Origin: Archivesica marissinica
Taxonomy: Eukaryota > Mollusca > Bivalvia > Venerida > Vesicomyidae
Assembly: GCA_014843695.1 (NCBI GenBank)
Contig: CM026391.1
Span: 18,428,871-18,492,870, forward strand
Length of the DNA stretch: 64,000 nt
Reading direction: 5' to 3'
A program made the position numbers and the translations under genes. The stretch's first letter is position 1; every line of letters starts with the position of its first letter. Below the pieces are notes generated by a model. It was given only the letters and a program-made list of their open reading frames with translations, was not told the DNA's origin and searched no databases. Positions 12,186-23,193 of the stretch are shown here, piece after piece.

Positions 12186-12347
12186 CTTGAGCCCCATTCT
12201 TTTCAGATCTGCTTTACAGTTTGGTGGGAAGTAGTTCAGCCATTGTTGGGGGTCTGCAAACTCTCGTATCTCTTCATCACTAAGACCCAGCGATGACATA
12301 ATCAGCCACTGATACTTTAGATTTCCCGTCTTAGCCTTCACTTTACT
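12186..12347 (-). CDS. LARS1: LARS1 exon 5
   Basis: This exon encodes 54 residues (predicted 144-197), including [25 protein letters not shown] and [18 protein letters not shown]. It matches the [17 protein letters not shown] and [16 protein letters not shown] block of cytosolic leucyl-tRNA synthetase. The acceptor is TTTTAG|AGT at 12349-12348 and the donor CTCAAG|GTATGT at 12185-12184. It is phase 0 at both ends. The donor is the first of about 16 identical donors in tandem. Use of a later one would add KVCTLNRKL and then an in-frame stop. Confidence 0.95.
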
Positions 12348-12434
12348 CTAAAATGATGTCATAGAAAGTAATAGCCAATGAGTTAAATATGTTTTATACA
12401 ATTAGTTGACAGGTGTAGCATCATTCATGGCATA

Positions 12435-12590
12435 CAGTCAAACCTGTCTTAAGCAGCCAGCAAAGGGAGTAAGAGAAAGTGGCTGCTTAGCACAGGTGAC
12501 TGCTTAAAACAACATATTTGGAATCTTGAAACTGGCTGCTTAATATGGTTGGCTGCTTAATGGAGGTGACGACTAACACAGGGTTGACTG
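12435..12590 (+). mobile_element. MITE with CAGTCAAACCTGT-type terminal inverted repeats
   Basis: The left end reads CAGTCAAACCTGTCTTAAGC. The right end is ACACAGGGTTGACTG, which is CAGTCAACCCTGTGT in reverse complement. The body is about 156 bp with further inverted GGCTGCTTAA pieces and no coding capacity. The right terminal repeat is the seed of the following 39-bp array. Confidence 0.75.
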
Positions 12591-13917
12591 TATGCTTAAT
12601 GGAGGTGAGCACTAACACAGGGTTGACTGTATGCTTAATGGAGGTGAGCACTAACACAGGTTTGACTGTATGCCTAATGAAGGTGAGCACTAACACAGGG
12701 TTGACTGTATGCCTAATGGAGGTGAGCACTAACACAGGTTTGACTGTATGCCTAATGGAGGTGAGCACTAACACAGGGTTGACTGTATGCCTAATGGAGG
12801 TGAGCACTAACACAGGGTTGACTGTATGCCTAATGGAGGTGAGCACTAACACAGGGTTGACTGTATGCCTAATGGAGGTGAGCACTAACACAGGGTTGAC
12901 TGTATGCCTAATGGAGGTGAGCACCAACACAGGGTTGACTGTATGCCTAATGGAGGTGAGCACTAACACAGGGTTGACTGTATGCCTAATGGAGGTGAGC
13001 ACTAACACAGGGTTGACTGTATGCCTAATGGAGGTGAGCACTAACACAGGTTTGACTGTATGCCTAATGGAGGTGAGCACTAACACAGGGTTGACTGTAT
13101 GCCTAATGGAGGTGAGCACTAACACAGGTTTGACTGTATGCCTAATGGAGGTGAGCACTAACACAGGGTTGACTGTATGCTTAATGGAGGTGAGCACTAA
13201 CACAGGGTTGACTGTATGCCTAATGGAGGTGAGCACTAACACAGGTTTGACTGTATGCCTAATGGAGGTGAGCACTAACACAGGGTTGACTGTATGCCTA
13301 ATGGAGGTGAGCACTAACACAGGTTTGACTGTATGCCTAATGGAGGTGACGACTAACACAGGGTTGACTGTATGCCTAATGGAGGTGAGCACTAACACAG
13401 GGTTGACTGTATGCCTAATGGAGGTGAGCACTAACACAGGGTTGACTGTATGCCTAATGGAGGTGAGCACTAACACAGGGTTGACTGTATGCCTAATGGA
13501 GGTGAGCACTAACACAGGGTTGACTGTATGCCTAATGGAGGTGAGCACTAACACAGGGTTGACTGTATGTCTAATGGAGGTGAGCACTAACACAGGGTTG
13601 ACTGTATGCCTAATGGAGGTGACGACTAACACAAGGTTGACTATGCCTAATGGAGGTGACGACTAACACAGGTTTGACTGTATGCCTAATGGAGGTGAGC
13701 ACTAACACAGGGTTGACTGTATGCCTAATGGAGGTGACGACTAACACAGGGTTGACTGTATGCCTAATGGAGGTGAGCACTAACACAGGGTTGACTGTAT
13801 GCCTAATGGAGGTGAGCACTAACACAGGGTTGACTGTATGCCTAATGGAGGTGAGCACTAACACAGGGTTGACTGTATGCCTAATGGAGGTGAGCATTAA
13901 CACAGGGTTGACTGTAT
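12555..13917. repeat. MITE-end minisatellite, 39-bp unit, about 35 copies
   Basis: The unit is gcctaatggaggtgagcact plus aacacagggttgactgtat, i.e. the right terminal repeat of the MITE at 12435-12590 plus a few flanking bases. Variants are few (ggtttgac, gacgactaac). It lies in LARS1 intron 4. Because 39 is a multiple of three, long open frames appear on both strands. Confidence 0.97.
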
Positions 13918-14099
13918 AGTTTGAAGTACAAACATCTTACACTACCCTATATGATCTGAGACAAGGCTTGTGTTATTTGGAGCATGGAAATGGATATTTC
14001 AGTGTGACAAGCATTTAAATTGGTCGTTCCATTCACCTTTCTACTGTCACATGTGTACATTGGGGTGATTTGGAATAAAAGTAAAAGTATTTGTTTATT

Positions 14100-14350
14100 A
14101 TAGTGTCATCCCTATTTAAAGGGCCAGCCATTTCTGACTTATGAGACACCTCTTTTTCATGAACATCAGTACTTCCCGAATCCTATACTTGTATGCCAGG
14201 CGCCAGGCTGGTAGGCAATCGGTAACCATTATTTAACTAGCTGGCGGCTCACCAACCGGCCATATCAGAACGAACCCCTGACGAGATTCGAACTTTCGAC
14301 CTCCCGCTCCGTAGGCGGACGCCTTATCCACTAGGCCACCGAGACGGAAT
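14100..14350 (-). mobile_element. tRNA-derived SINE, family E
   Basis: On the minus strand the head reads GTGGCCTAGTGGATAAGGCG (A box) and AAAGTTCGAATCTCG (B box), tRNA-Arg-like. Its body includes GGCCGGTTGGTGAGCCGCC and TAAGTCAGAAATGGCTGG and ends in TATAATAAACAAA-type sequence. The head recurs at 58859-58926. Confidence 0.8.
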
Positions 14351-14727
14351 ATGTACCAGCACATGTTAGTTTGGCAAGTGTATTAATTATGTTGTTATAT
14401 AATGCCACTGTACCCCAGACCATGTATTTAAACAAGACATTCAATTTAATGGTCAATTCTTTTCAAACAATCTTCTGTGACTTATATTCATACATCGAGA
14501 ATTTTGAATTAGGGGTAGAAAACGAAGATACAAGGTTGCATCTACACCAATGAAATATCGGAAGGTATGAGATATATTTAGTGAATAGTGTAGTCAGCGC
14601 ACAGTGTGGAACACGAAGCTCCGTCGACGGCCAGTGAAACCTCAACAAGCTAAAATTATAATTTGTGTGTTCATAACTAGAGTCGAACTTCGTTATAGTT
14701 GTGTGGGTTGACCCATAATATCGACAA
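14351..14727. other. Intronic stretch, nothing recognised
   Basis: LARS1 intron 4 sequence between a SINE and an array. The short frames on both strands show no recognisable protein character. Confidence 0.4.
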
Positions 14728-15488
14728 ATTACATTATGTATTGGTAGCTTACTGTTATATGCAATATTACATTATGTATTGGTAGCTTACTGTTATATGC
14801 AATATTACATTATGTATTGGTAACTTACTGTTATATGCAATATTACATTATGTATTGGTAGCTTACTGTTATATGCAACATATCCAATATATTACATTAT
14901 GTATTGGTAGCTTACTGTTATATGCAATATTACATTATGTATTGGTAGCTTACTGTTATATGCAATATTACATTATGTATTGGTAGCTTACTGTTATATG
15001 CAATATTACATTATGTATTGGTAGCTTACTGTTATATGCAATTTTATTACATTATGTATTGGTAGCTTACTGTTATATGCAATATTACATTATGTATTGG
15101 TAGCTTACTGTTATATGCAATATTACATTATGTATTGGTAGCTTACTGTTATATGCAATATTACATTATGTATTGGTAGCTTACTGTTATATGCAATATT
15201 ACATTATGTATTGGTAGCTTACTGTTATATGCAATATTACATTATGTATTGGTAGCTTACTGTTATATGCAACATATCCAATATATTACATTATGTATTG
15301 GTAGCTTACTGTTATATGCAATATTACATTATGTATTGGTAGCTTACTGTTATATGCAATATTACATTATGTATTGGTAGCTTACTGTTATATGCAATAT
15401 TACATTATGTATTGGTAGCTTACTGTTATATGCAATATTACATTATGTATTGGTAGCTTACTGTTATATGCAACATATCCAATATATT
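14728..15488. repeat. Minisatellite, 38-bp unit, about 20 copies
   Basis: The unit is attacattatgtattggtag plus cttactgttatatgcaat. Copies are almost identical. An acatatccaatat variant junction recurs near 14880, 15272 and 15472, indicating a higher-order block of about 10 units (393 bp). LARS1 intron 4. Confidence 0.97.
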
Positions 15489-15644
15489 CTCCTCTCGTGG
15501 TTTCATATGATGGCATGATATTTCGTCTCCAAGGTTTTTTGGTCTAATTTCCGTTTTGCACCCTGTTTTCCGGTAGCCGACCTAGGTATCCCCCAGTTGC
15601 CGGGTCCTTCGCTAAGTTTATCGGCTTTAAGTTATGTTATATTT

Positions 15645-15835
15645 AGAGTTTTACGCCTGCATCAGCACCATTTTGGGCTATATCGTCGGCGGGCAGTTTA
15701 CCTAACAACACCTTTCTTGGACAGGCTCCAGCGGTTAACCAGTACTTGGTACACCAACCTCAGTAAGAAACTGCTAACTTTTCCATATAAATAGACATGG
15801 CCTGGGCGAGGCTCGGAGATTTTTCTCAATTTAAG
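15645..15835 (-). mobile_element. SINE, family A, 5'-truncated or partial
   Basis: The minus strand matches the body of the young SINE at 51915-52186: AAGTTAGCAGTTTCTTAC, GTACTGGTTAACCGCTGGAG, GGTGTTGTTAGGTAAACTG and ATGGTGCTGATGCAGGCG. It lies about 90 bp past the LARS1 exon 4 donor. Confidence 0.75.
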
Positions 15836-15926
15836 TTAGCTGTTGCTTAGCCTAGTTACATACACAACAGTTATGCCTGAGCTGACACATGTAAGACACA
15901 TGTATATATACCCGGCATGTTAATAC

Positions 15927-16058
15927 CTTTTTCCCTTTGGCCTTGTCTTTGATAACAATCTCTGTGTCTACTTCTTTCTTCTCTTCCTCTTCTTGTGCAG
16001 GAAACTGAGGCGGGTAACCAAAGTCCTCCATCTCTCGAGCTAGTTTGTCGGCACATGC
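15927..16058 (-). CDS. LARS1: LARS1 exon 4
   Basis: The exon encodes 44 residues (predicted 100-143): [20 protein letters not shown], then an acidic [22 protein letters not shown]. It matches the ACADKLKREIE / [11 protein letters not shown] segment typical of eukaryotic cytosolic leucyl-tRNA synthetase. The acceptor is CTACAG|GCA at 16060-16059 and the donor AAAAAG|GTATTA at 15926-15925. It is phase 0 at both ends. No array touches either splice site. Confidence 0.95.
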
Positions 16059-16194
16059 CTGTAGATGGACAATGATGTAAGAAATAACGGTCATTTAATT
16101 CATATGCCATCTTTTGTGTAATCTTTACTATCAACTATATGTAGCATATTCTTCTGAGGGTCCACTGTGTGGATTAGCTTAACAAGTCCCCACA

Positions 16195-16290
16195 CACACA
16201 AAGTATATCATACCTAAGTATGGCATAATACAACAAAGTATATCATACCTAAGTATGGCATAATACAACAAAGTATATCCTACCTAATTA
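16195..16290. repeat. Short tandem repeat, about 42-bp unit
   Basis: Two and a half copies of acaaagtatatcatacctaa plus gtatggcataataca. The core agtatatcatacctaa is the same as in the 37-bp array at 17918-18345, so the two loci share an origin. Confidence 0.85.
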
Positions 16291-16435
16291 ACGGGTTTCT
16301 AAAATTTTCAAAACTAAATTGGTCCAGGCCGAAATCGACAGTCAACTCCCCCACATGATCTTCTAATATTTTTTGCACCCCCCCCCACCATAATTTGTAA
16401 GTAACCACACTTTCTGCCATTTTCTGAGCATTGAA

Positions 16436-16782
16436 TTCCTGCAGTATTGCTCCATTGATAGACATGTTCCTGCAGTATTGCTCCATTGATAGACATGTTC
16501 CTGCAGTATTGGTCCATTGATAGACATGTACAAATTACTGAAGTATTGGTCCATTGATAGACATGTACAAATTACTGCAGTATTGGTCCATTGATAGACA
16601 TGTACAAATTACTGCAGTATTGCTCCATTGATAGACATGTTCCTGCAGTGTTGGTCCATTGATAGACATGTTCCTGCAGTATTGGTCCATTGATAGACAT
16701 GTACAAATTACTGCAGTATTGGTCCATTGATAGACATGTACAAATTACTGCAGTATTGGTCCATTGATAGACATGTACAAAT
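16436..16782. repeat. Minisatellite, 31/37-bp units, about 10 copies
   Basis: The core unit is gtattggtccattgatagac plus atgttcctgca (31 bp) or atgtacaaattactgca (37 bp). The two unit types alternate irregularly. LARS1 intron 3. Confidence 0.95.
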
Positions 16783-17690
16783 TGCTAACCGGCCAAAAAC
16801 CATATTGAAGAAATGTCCGAAAGTAATGAATGAATATGTTTGGGTTTTTCCAAAAGTAAGTACACGCGTATTTCTTTTCAGTGGAAAACTATACATAAAT
16901 ATAGCAAGCCATGTGCTCAGTAACTGTTAAGGTTTAAATTACCATACTGTTTATAAATTGTCATAGTTCAGTCGCGGTATGATCTATTGATCACAGCTAA
17001 TTTGCAAGTAATTTAAGGCACGCGAATAACCAATAATTTGGGAATTCCGTCTAATCAATTTACAGTTTAGTGACTGTTAGTCACGTAATCTTAAAATAGC
17101 TCATGCGTATTAATTAGACAAAATATAAATAAACAAACATCGACTTGAGGAGTATTTATTTATTCTGGTTTGTCAATTTCATTTATTCCGAACTTGTCTT
17201 GATGACCAGACTTGAAATGACAATCAGACTGGCAACCTGAATGAAACTCGGATATGCAAACCTTTTATAAAACCATTTTCTTTCATATATAATCGCCTGT
17301 CAATTATTCAATCCACTTCAAAGATACTAAAAACCGTCGGTAGCTACTATCATGTAATTGACATGCATTGATCGTCATGGATACATTGGGCAAATTCATA
17401 GCCCCAGGTGGCAATTAGCCAGTGTGAAGTGTTTATTGTGTTAATCGGAAACAGTGAACAAAGGATTAACGAGGATTATATTTACCAACTTAGGTTTGTT
17501 AGATAAATGTATTTGACCGATTTTCTTGGCTTTTTCAACAATTATCTGGACCGATTTTTAATGACTTTTTGGTTGCAACAACCAGCTGGCAGATGCCAGC
17601 TTAAAATTCGGCCCTGGACCGGGAGATCAGCGATGTTAGAAGCCCTGTTAATTAAGCTATGTAATACACCAAAGTTTGTTTGTTTGCTTG
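16783..17690. other. Intronic stretch, nothing recognised
   Basis: About 0.9 kb of LARS1 intron 3 without arrays, recognisable exons or RNA genes. Confidence 0.4.
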
Positions 17691-17912
17691 TTCGGGTTTT
17701 ACGTCTGCATCAGCACCATTTTGGGCTATATAGTTGACCTAACAACACCTTTCCTGGGCAGGGTCCACTGGTTAACCAGTACTAAGTGCCCAAACCTCCG
17801 TAAGAAATTGCCAACTTTTTCATATAAATAGACAAGGCCTGAGCTGGGCTCGACCCCGTGACCATCAGTGATGATAAGTATACATTGTCAACTCGACCAC
17901 GGTACCTCAGAC
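17690..17912 (-). mobile_element. SINE, family A, near full length
   Basis: On the minus strand: CCGTGGTCGAGTTGAC (A-box region), ATCACTGATGGTCACGGGGT, B-box GGTCGAGCCC, TTATATGAAAAAGTTGGC, TACTGGTTAACCAGTGGACC and TGATGCAGACGTAAAACCCG. It is the same family as 51915-52186 but more diverged. Confidence 0.8.
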
Positions 17913-17917
17913 TACAC

Positions 17918-18345
17918 ACCAAAGTATATCATACCTAATTAAGATATGTAGCACACCAAAGTATATCATACCTAATTAAAATATGTAGCACACCAAAGTA
18001 TATCATACCTAATTAAGATATGTAGCACACCAAAGTATATCTTACCTAATTAAGATATGTAACACACCAAAGTATATCATACCTAATTAAGATATGTAGC
18101 ACACCAAAGTATATCATACCTAATTAAGATATGTAGCACACCAAAGTATATCATACCTAATTAAGATATGTAGCACACCAAAGTATATCATACCTAATTA
18201 AGATGTGTAGCACACCAACGTATATCATACCTAATTAAGATATGTAGCACACCAAAGTATATCATACCTAATTAAGATGTGTAGCACACCAAAGTATATC
18301 ATACCTAATTAAGTTTTGTAGCACACCAAAGTATATCATACATAA
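17918..18345. repeat. Minisatellite, 37-bp unit, about 11 copies
   Basis: The unit is caccaaagtatatcatacct plus aattaagatatgtagca. It starts directly at the end of a family A SINE. On the LARS1 sense strand every unit contains TTAG|GTATGATA, a moderate donor-like match. Confidence 0.96.
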
Positions 18346-18787
18346 ATTTATGTTTGGTGTGTCATACCTAATTTATATAAGCTTAGCCTCGCAAATGTTC
18401 CTCAAATTAATTATGTTTATGTTGAAATATAACTACTCTCTCATATTTCCCATCGGCCATAATGCAGTGACGTTACAATGCTTTATTTTGTTACTTTCTC
18501 CAAAATCAGTATAGAAAAGCAACATAAGTTGGGCAGGACAGCATTGTTGGGTCTATGAATACCTAAGAGCATCTATATCCGTGCACTAATTACAATCCCC
18601 TGGTACCCGACAACAATCTTCTAATCGCAAAAATATTGGAATGACATGGTGGGGGGGGCATATTTTGGCCTGGACCAATTTGGTTTTGAAAATTTTATAA
18701 GCCCTGCCCCGGGTACCCGACAACAACTCTCTAATGGCAGCATGCCACTGGTATCTGATTGATAAAAGTAACATTTCTCTGATGGCA
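18346..18787. other. Intronic stretch, nothing recognised
   Basis: LARS1 intron 3 sequence. It contains a short G run near 18650 and two similar ggtacccgacaacaa pieces about 110 bp apart (18602 and 18714). No exon identified. Confidence 0.4.
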
Positions 18788-19147
18788 CCACTCTTATAAA
18801 CAACTGGTGTGGTGATGAGGAATGGCACCACTCTTATAAACAACTGGTGTGGTGATGCAGAATGGCACCACTCTTATATAAACAACTGGTGTGGTGATGC
18901 AGAATGGCACCACTCTTATATAAACAACTGGTGTGGTGATGCAGAATGGTACCTCTCTTATAAACAACTGGTGTGGTGATGCAGAATGGCACCACTCTTA
19001 TATAAACAACTGGTGTGGTGATGCAGAATGGTACCTCTCTTATAAACAACGGTGTGGTGATGCAGAATGGCACCACTCTTATATAAACAACTGGTGTGGT
19101 GATGCAGAATGGTACCTCTCTTATAAACAACTGGTGTGGTGATGAGT
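18788..19147. repeat. Minisatellite, about 41-bp unit, about 9 copies, next to LARS1 exon 3 donor
   Basis: The unit is aacaactggtgtggtgatgc plus agaatggcaccactcttatat or a shorter ...ggtacctctcttata form. The array ends about 20 bp from the exon 3 donor at 19167. It does not include the donor itself. Confidence 0.95.
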
Positions 19148-19167
19148 AAATACAAAACTTCACTTAC

Positions 19168-19248
19168 TTTAATGGGCATTCCAGTACAGTGAAAACCAAA
19201 TGGAAACAAGCACCTCTTGCCCCTCAATCGCTGGTAACCAAGCGAGAT
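19168..19248 (-). CDS. LARS1: LARS1 exon 3
   Basis: The exon encodes 27 residues (predicted 73-99), [12 protein letters not shown] then [15 protein letters not shown]. It matches the GYQRLKGK and [14 protein letters not shown] block of the class I catalytic domain. The acceptor is TTTGTAG|ATC at 19250-19249 and the donor ATTAAA|GTAAGT at 19167-19166. Phase 0 at both ends. Confidence 0.95.
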
Positions 19249-19985
19249 CTACAAATATGAAGTATTACTACACAATAGCTACATCTCAGTCTGTCTCTAT
19301 ACAGTACAACAGTTGTAAATACTAAAGCCCAGCGACGATCTCCCCTCTCCAACACTTCTCTCTATCAGGAAGAAAGATTGGCGCACATTCACAATGCTAC
19401 TGAGGCTGAAACCAGTCTGCTTTGAATACGATCTCTTGTAAAATGTTGTATCTGAACAAGCATTCGAAATACGGTAACTAGTTAACAAATTATTCTTAGT
19501 ATTGTCAATTGCCCGGAATATTGTACCTCGTCTACATCTGGATTTTTGCTTATTCCAGTGAGTTTGTTTACTTCCGGAACTCGAATGACGTCAATGCTCT
19601 CAGCAACATGTGCTTTGTTTAAGGGGTTCGCACTAGAGCAAAAGGCTAGTAAATATTCATATTTTATTTCGAAATATGCAAATGTGGATGTTGATTAATC
19701 CCTTGTGTAGTCGCCGTATGGCAACACCGGCAACAAAAGAGCTAAGGTGTTTTAACCCGGGGAAATGTAACAATGATTCTCAGATACAGTGTAAGTACTG
19801 GAATTTGAAACTAGAAAAACAACCCTACAGATATCTTTGTTTCACTTGCTAACAATTATTTTATGATATTTGTTAGGGGCAAGCTGATCAGGGAAGGGGA
19901 ATAATCAAAGTTATATTATGCATAATAGTCCCAGGGTGCAGTGTTTCAGACTTTCCTGCATTTATATTTAATTTGTCGGTCCAAA
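19249..19985. other. Intronic stretch, nothing recognised
   Basis: LARS1 intron 2 sequence with no visible array. It has a higher GC and CpG content around 19550-19760 than the surrounding intron, but I see no gene or RNA there. Confidence 0.4.
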
Positions 19986-20065
19986 GACAGGGAAGTATGA
20001 GAGATCGTATGGTGGTCGCTAGATCGGACAGGTGGCGTTTTCTGGGTATTCCGGTTTCCTCCAAC
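19986..20065. mobile_element. Fragment of a dispersed SINE-like core
   Basis: A block reading ggtggtcgctagatcggaca then ggtattccggtttcctccaa closely matches one at about 63920-63990 (ggtggtcgccagattggaca, ggtactccggtttcctccca). Two dispersed copies support an interspersed element. I cannot see a tRNA head in either. Confidence 0.6.
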
Positions 20066-20229
20066 ACAAATATATTTTATCTGCGTCAACGAATGTGATT
20101 TATACAAGTTGTTAAAGCTTGTTTCATAATACGGTAATTTTAAACATTTTTTACAAGTACATGAAACTTTTTACTGCATCAACGCATCACTGGTTTTTTT
20201 AAAATCTTAAACATTAGTGTTCTGTTTCA

Positions 20230-21010
20230 GTGAGAGAAGGAGTTACAGTGAGAGGAGGAACTACAGTGAGAGGAGGGGCTACAGTGAGAGGAGGAGCTAC
20301 AGCAAGGAGGAGCTACAGCGAGAGGAGCTACAGCGAGAGGTGGAGCTACAGTGAGAGGTGGAGCTACAGCAAGAGGAGGAGCTACAGTGAGGAGAGGAGC
20401 TACAGTGAGAGGAGGAGCTACAACGAGAGGAGGAGCTACAACGAGAGGAGGCGCTACAGCGAGAGGAGTTACAGCAAAAGGAGGAGCTACAACAGCGAGA
20501 GGAGTTACAGCAAGAGGAGTTACAGCATAGGAGGAGTTACAGCGAGAGGATGAGTTACAGCATAGGAGGAGTTACAGCGAGGGGAGGAGTTACAGCATAG
20601 TAGGAGTTACAGAGAGGGGAGGAGTTACAGCGTGAGGATAAGTTACAGCGAGGGGAGGAGTTACAGCGAGAGGATAAGTTACAGCATAGGAGGAGTTACA
20701 GCGAGGGGAGGAGTTACAGTGAGAGGATAGGTTACAGTGAGGGGAGGAGTTACAGCAAGAGGATAAGTTACAGCATAGGAGGGGTTACAGCGAGAGGAGG
20801 AGTTACAGCGAGGGGAGGAGTTACAGTGAGAGGAGGCGCTACAACGAGAGGAGGCGCTACAGTGAGAGAAGGAGTTACAGCGAGGGGAGTAGTTACAGCG
20901 AGAGGATAAGTTACAGCATAGGAGGAGTTACAGCGAGGGGAGGAGTTACAGCATAGGAGTCACAGCGAGAGGAGTAGTTACAGCGAGGAGCTACTGTGAG
21001 AGAAAGAGCT
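20230..21010. repeat. Purine-rich minisatellite, 15-18-bp unit, about 45 copies
   Basis: The units are gagaggaggagctacagc and gaggggaggagttacagc with 15-bp forms. One strand is nearly all purine plus TAC, so the array has marked strand asymmetry. It ends about 150 bp from the exon 2 donor in LARS1 intron 2. Confidence 0.95.
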
Positions 21011-21165
21011 ACATTTAAACACAATATTCGGGCTCATTACCAAACTATACCCTCACAAATCCTCTAACACTGGTACATGCCAACACCTGTGTTCTATAAG
21101 CACAAGTCCTGTACAGTATACACAGGTTAAATTTATTATGGAGTAAATGTACAATTATTGCTTAC

Positions 21166-21253
21166 CTCACATTTTGACAGTGAGAACGTATGCCCAAGAT
21201 GTAGACGTCCATTCATATATGGGTATGGAAAGGTTACATAGTACTTCTCCTTT
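21166..21253 (-). CDS. LARS1: LARS1 exon 2 (HLGH class I signature)
   Basis: The exon encodes [20 protein letters not shown] then HTFSLSKCE, predicted residues 44-72. RLHLGHT is the class I aminoacyl-tRNA synthetase HIGH signature that binds ATP, at about residues 61-64. The block [20 protein letters not shown] is nearly invariant in cytosolic leucyl-tRNA synthetases. The acceptor is TTTTAG|A at 21255-21254, where the first A completes the arginine codon from exon 1. The donor is TGTGAG|GTAAGC at 21165-21164. Length 88 nt (1+87) fits exons 1 and 3. Confidence 0.96.
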
Positions 21254-21282
21254 CTAAAATACAATATACATAGTCACTGTGT

Positions 21283-22225
21283 GGTATAAACAATCCAATG
21301 GAATACTGTACGGAGATATTATGTTGGTATAGACAATCCAATGGAATACTGTACTGAGATATTATGTTGGTATAGACAATCCAATGGAATACTGTACTGA
21401 GATATTATGTTGGTATAGACAATCCAATGGAATACTGTACTGAGATATTATGTTGGTATAGACAATCCAATGGACTACTGTACGGAGATATTATGTTGGT
21501 ATAGACAATCCAATGGAATACTGTACTGAGATATTATGTTAGTATAGACAATCCAATGGAATACTGTACTGATATATTATGTTGGTATAGACAATCCAAT
21601 GGAATACTGTACTGAGATATTATGTTGGTATAGACAATCCAATGGAATACTGTACTGATATATTATGTTGGTATAGACAATCCAATGGAATACTGTACTG
21701 AGATATTATGTTGGTATAGACAATCCAATGGAATACTGTACTGAGATATTATGTTGGTATAGACAATCCAATGGAATACTGTACTGAGATATTATGTTGG
21801 TATAGACAATCCAATGGACTACTGTACGGAGATATTATGTTGGTATAGACAATCCAATGGAATACTGTACTGAGATATTATGTTAGTATAGACAATCCAA
21901 TGGAATACTGTACTGATATATTATGTTGGTATAGACAATCCAATGGAATACTGTACTGAGATATTATGTTGGTATAGACAATCCAATGGAATACTGTACT
22001 GATATATTATGTTGGTATAGACAATCCAATGGAATACTGTACTGAGATATTATGTTGGTATAGACAATCCAATGGAATACTGTACTGAGATATTATGTTG
22101 GTATAGACAATCCAATGGAATACTGTACTGAGATATTATGTTGGTATAGACAATCCAATGGACTACTGTACGGAGATATTATGTTGGTATAAACAATCCA
22201 ATGGAATACTGTACTGAGATACATG
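21283..22225. repeat. Minisatellite, 43-bp unit, about 22 copies with 8-unit higher-order structure
   Basis: The unit is gacaatccaatggaatactg plus tactgagatattatgttggtata. Variants (gactactgtacggag, ttagtata, gatatatt) recur in the same order, with gactactgtacggag near 21472, 21813 and 22161. This marks an 8-unit (about 344-bp) higher-order repeat. The array starts about 30 bp upstream of the exon 2 acceptor. Confidence 0.97.
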
Positions 22226-22579
22226 TACAATGTTAGTTATAAAGAATCGAATGGAATACCAATGTTGAGATATGATGTAAGTATAAAGAATCGTTGGTAA
22301 GGAAGACAATCGCTTGATTCTAATAACACATTGTACATATTGGCTTCATTTGAGCCGGGCTCAAGGCAGTCTTCCCGAAATCCGCAGAACTGCCTGACAT
22401 ATCAGACAAAAAATCCTTCGGTCAGACAAAATATATTGAAAGTTTAAGTGCATTTTAATCATTTGTCTGACCGGTGTCAGACAAACTCTGGCAAAGTTTC
22501 GTGAAGACTGTCAAGGGCATCCATTTCTTACCATACTTCTTCGACGATTGACTCTGCAGCATCGAGCTGCAATAATCAG

Positions 22580-23193
22580 AGTCAGGCTTTGGGGCATCCA
22601 GTTCTTACCTTGTTTCCTTGGAGTCAGGCTCTGGGGCATCCAGTTCTTACCTTGCTTCCTTGGAGTCAGGCTCTGGGGCATCCAGTTCTTACCTTGGAGT
22701 CAGGCTCTGGGGCACCCAGTTCTTACCTTGCCTCCTTGGAGTCAGGCTCTGGGGGCATCCAGTTCTTACCTTGCTTCCTTGGAGTCTGGCTCTGGGGACA
22801 TCCAGTTATTACCTTGTTTCCTTGGAGTCAGTCTCTGGGGGCACCCAGTTCTTACCTTGCTTCCTTGGAGTCAGGCTCTGGGGCATCCAGTTCTTACCTT
22901 GGATTCAGGCTCTGGGGCATCCAGTTCTTACCTTGCTTCCTTGGAGTCAGGCTCTGTGGCACCCAGTTCTTACCTTGGAGTCAGGCTCTGGGGCATCCAG
23001 TTCTTACCTTGGAGTCCGGCTCTGGGGCATCCAGTTCTTACCTTGCATCCTTGGATTCAGGCTCTGTGGCATCCAGTTCTTACCTTGGAGTCAGGCTCTG
23101 GGGCATCCAGTTCTTACCTTGGAGTCAGGCTCTGGGGCATCCAGTTCTTACCTTGCATCCTTGGATTCAGGCTCTGTGGCATCCAGTTCTTAC
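22580..23193 (-). repeat. Exon 1/donor minisatellite, 42- and 34-bp units, 16 donor copies including the real one
   Basis: On the minus strand the long unit reads GATGCCCCAGAGCCTGACTC, then CAAGGAAGCAAG|GTAAGAACTG, i.e. the last 32 nt of LARS1 exon 1 (DAPEPDSKEA), the donor and 10 nt of intron. The short unit lacks one AAGGAAGC-like step, so the donor is CCAAG|GTAAGAAC. I count 16 donor copies from about 22606 to the authentic one at 23193. Variants include tggattcagg and ggacatcc. Confidence 0.95.

Noticed and set aside
12487..13919. Open frames of 370-380 codons with 13-residue repeats (TSIRHTVNPVLVL, CLMEVSTNTGLTV)
   Set aside because: Artefact of a 39-bp unit, open on both strands, inside an intron and derived from a MITE end.
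14300..14350. tRNA gene (A and B boxes present)
   Set aside because: The head is fused to a SINE body and does not show a complete acceptor stem. The same applies to the heads at 11.7, 26.9, 51.9, 58.9 and 62.3 kb.
15597..15794. Plus-strand 65-codon ORF with RVLRLHQHHFGLY, repeated at 17507-17737
   Set aside because: The shared peptide is the reverse side of a family A SINE in both places, not a protein family.
20230..20553. Arg/Ser-rich ORF (SYSERSYSER) resembling an RS-domain splicing factor
   Set aside because: Produced by the 15-18-bp purine-rich repeat. It lies antisense in LARS1 intron 2, and the frame collapses when the unit length changes.
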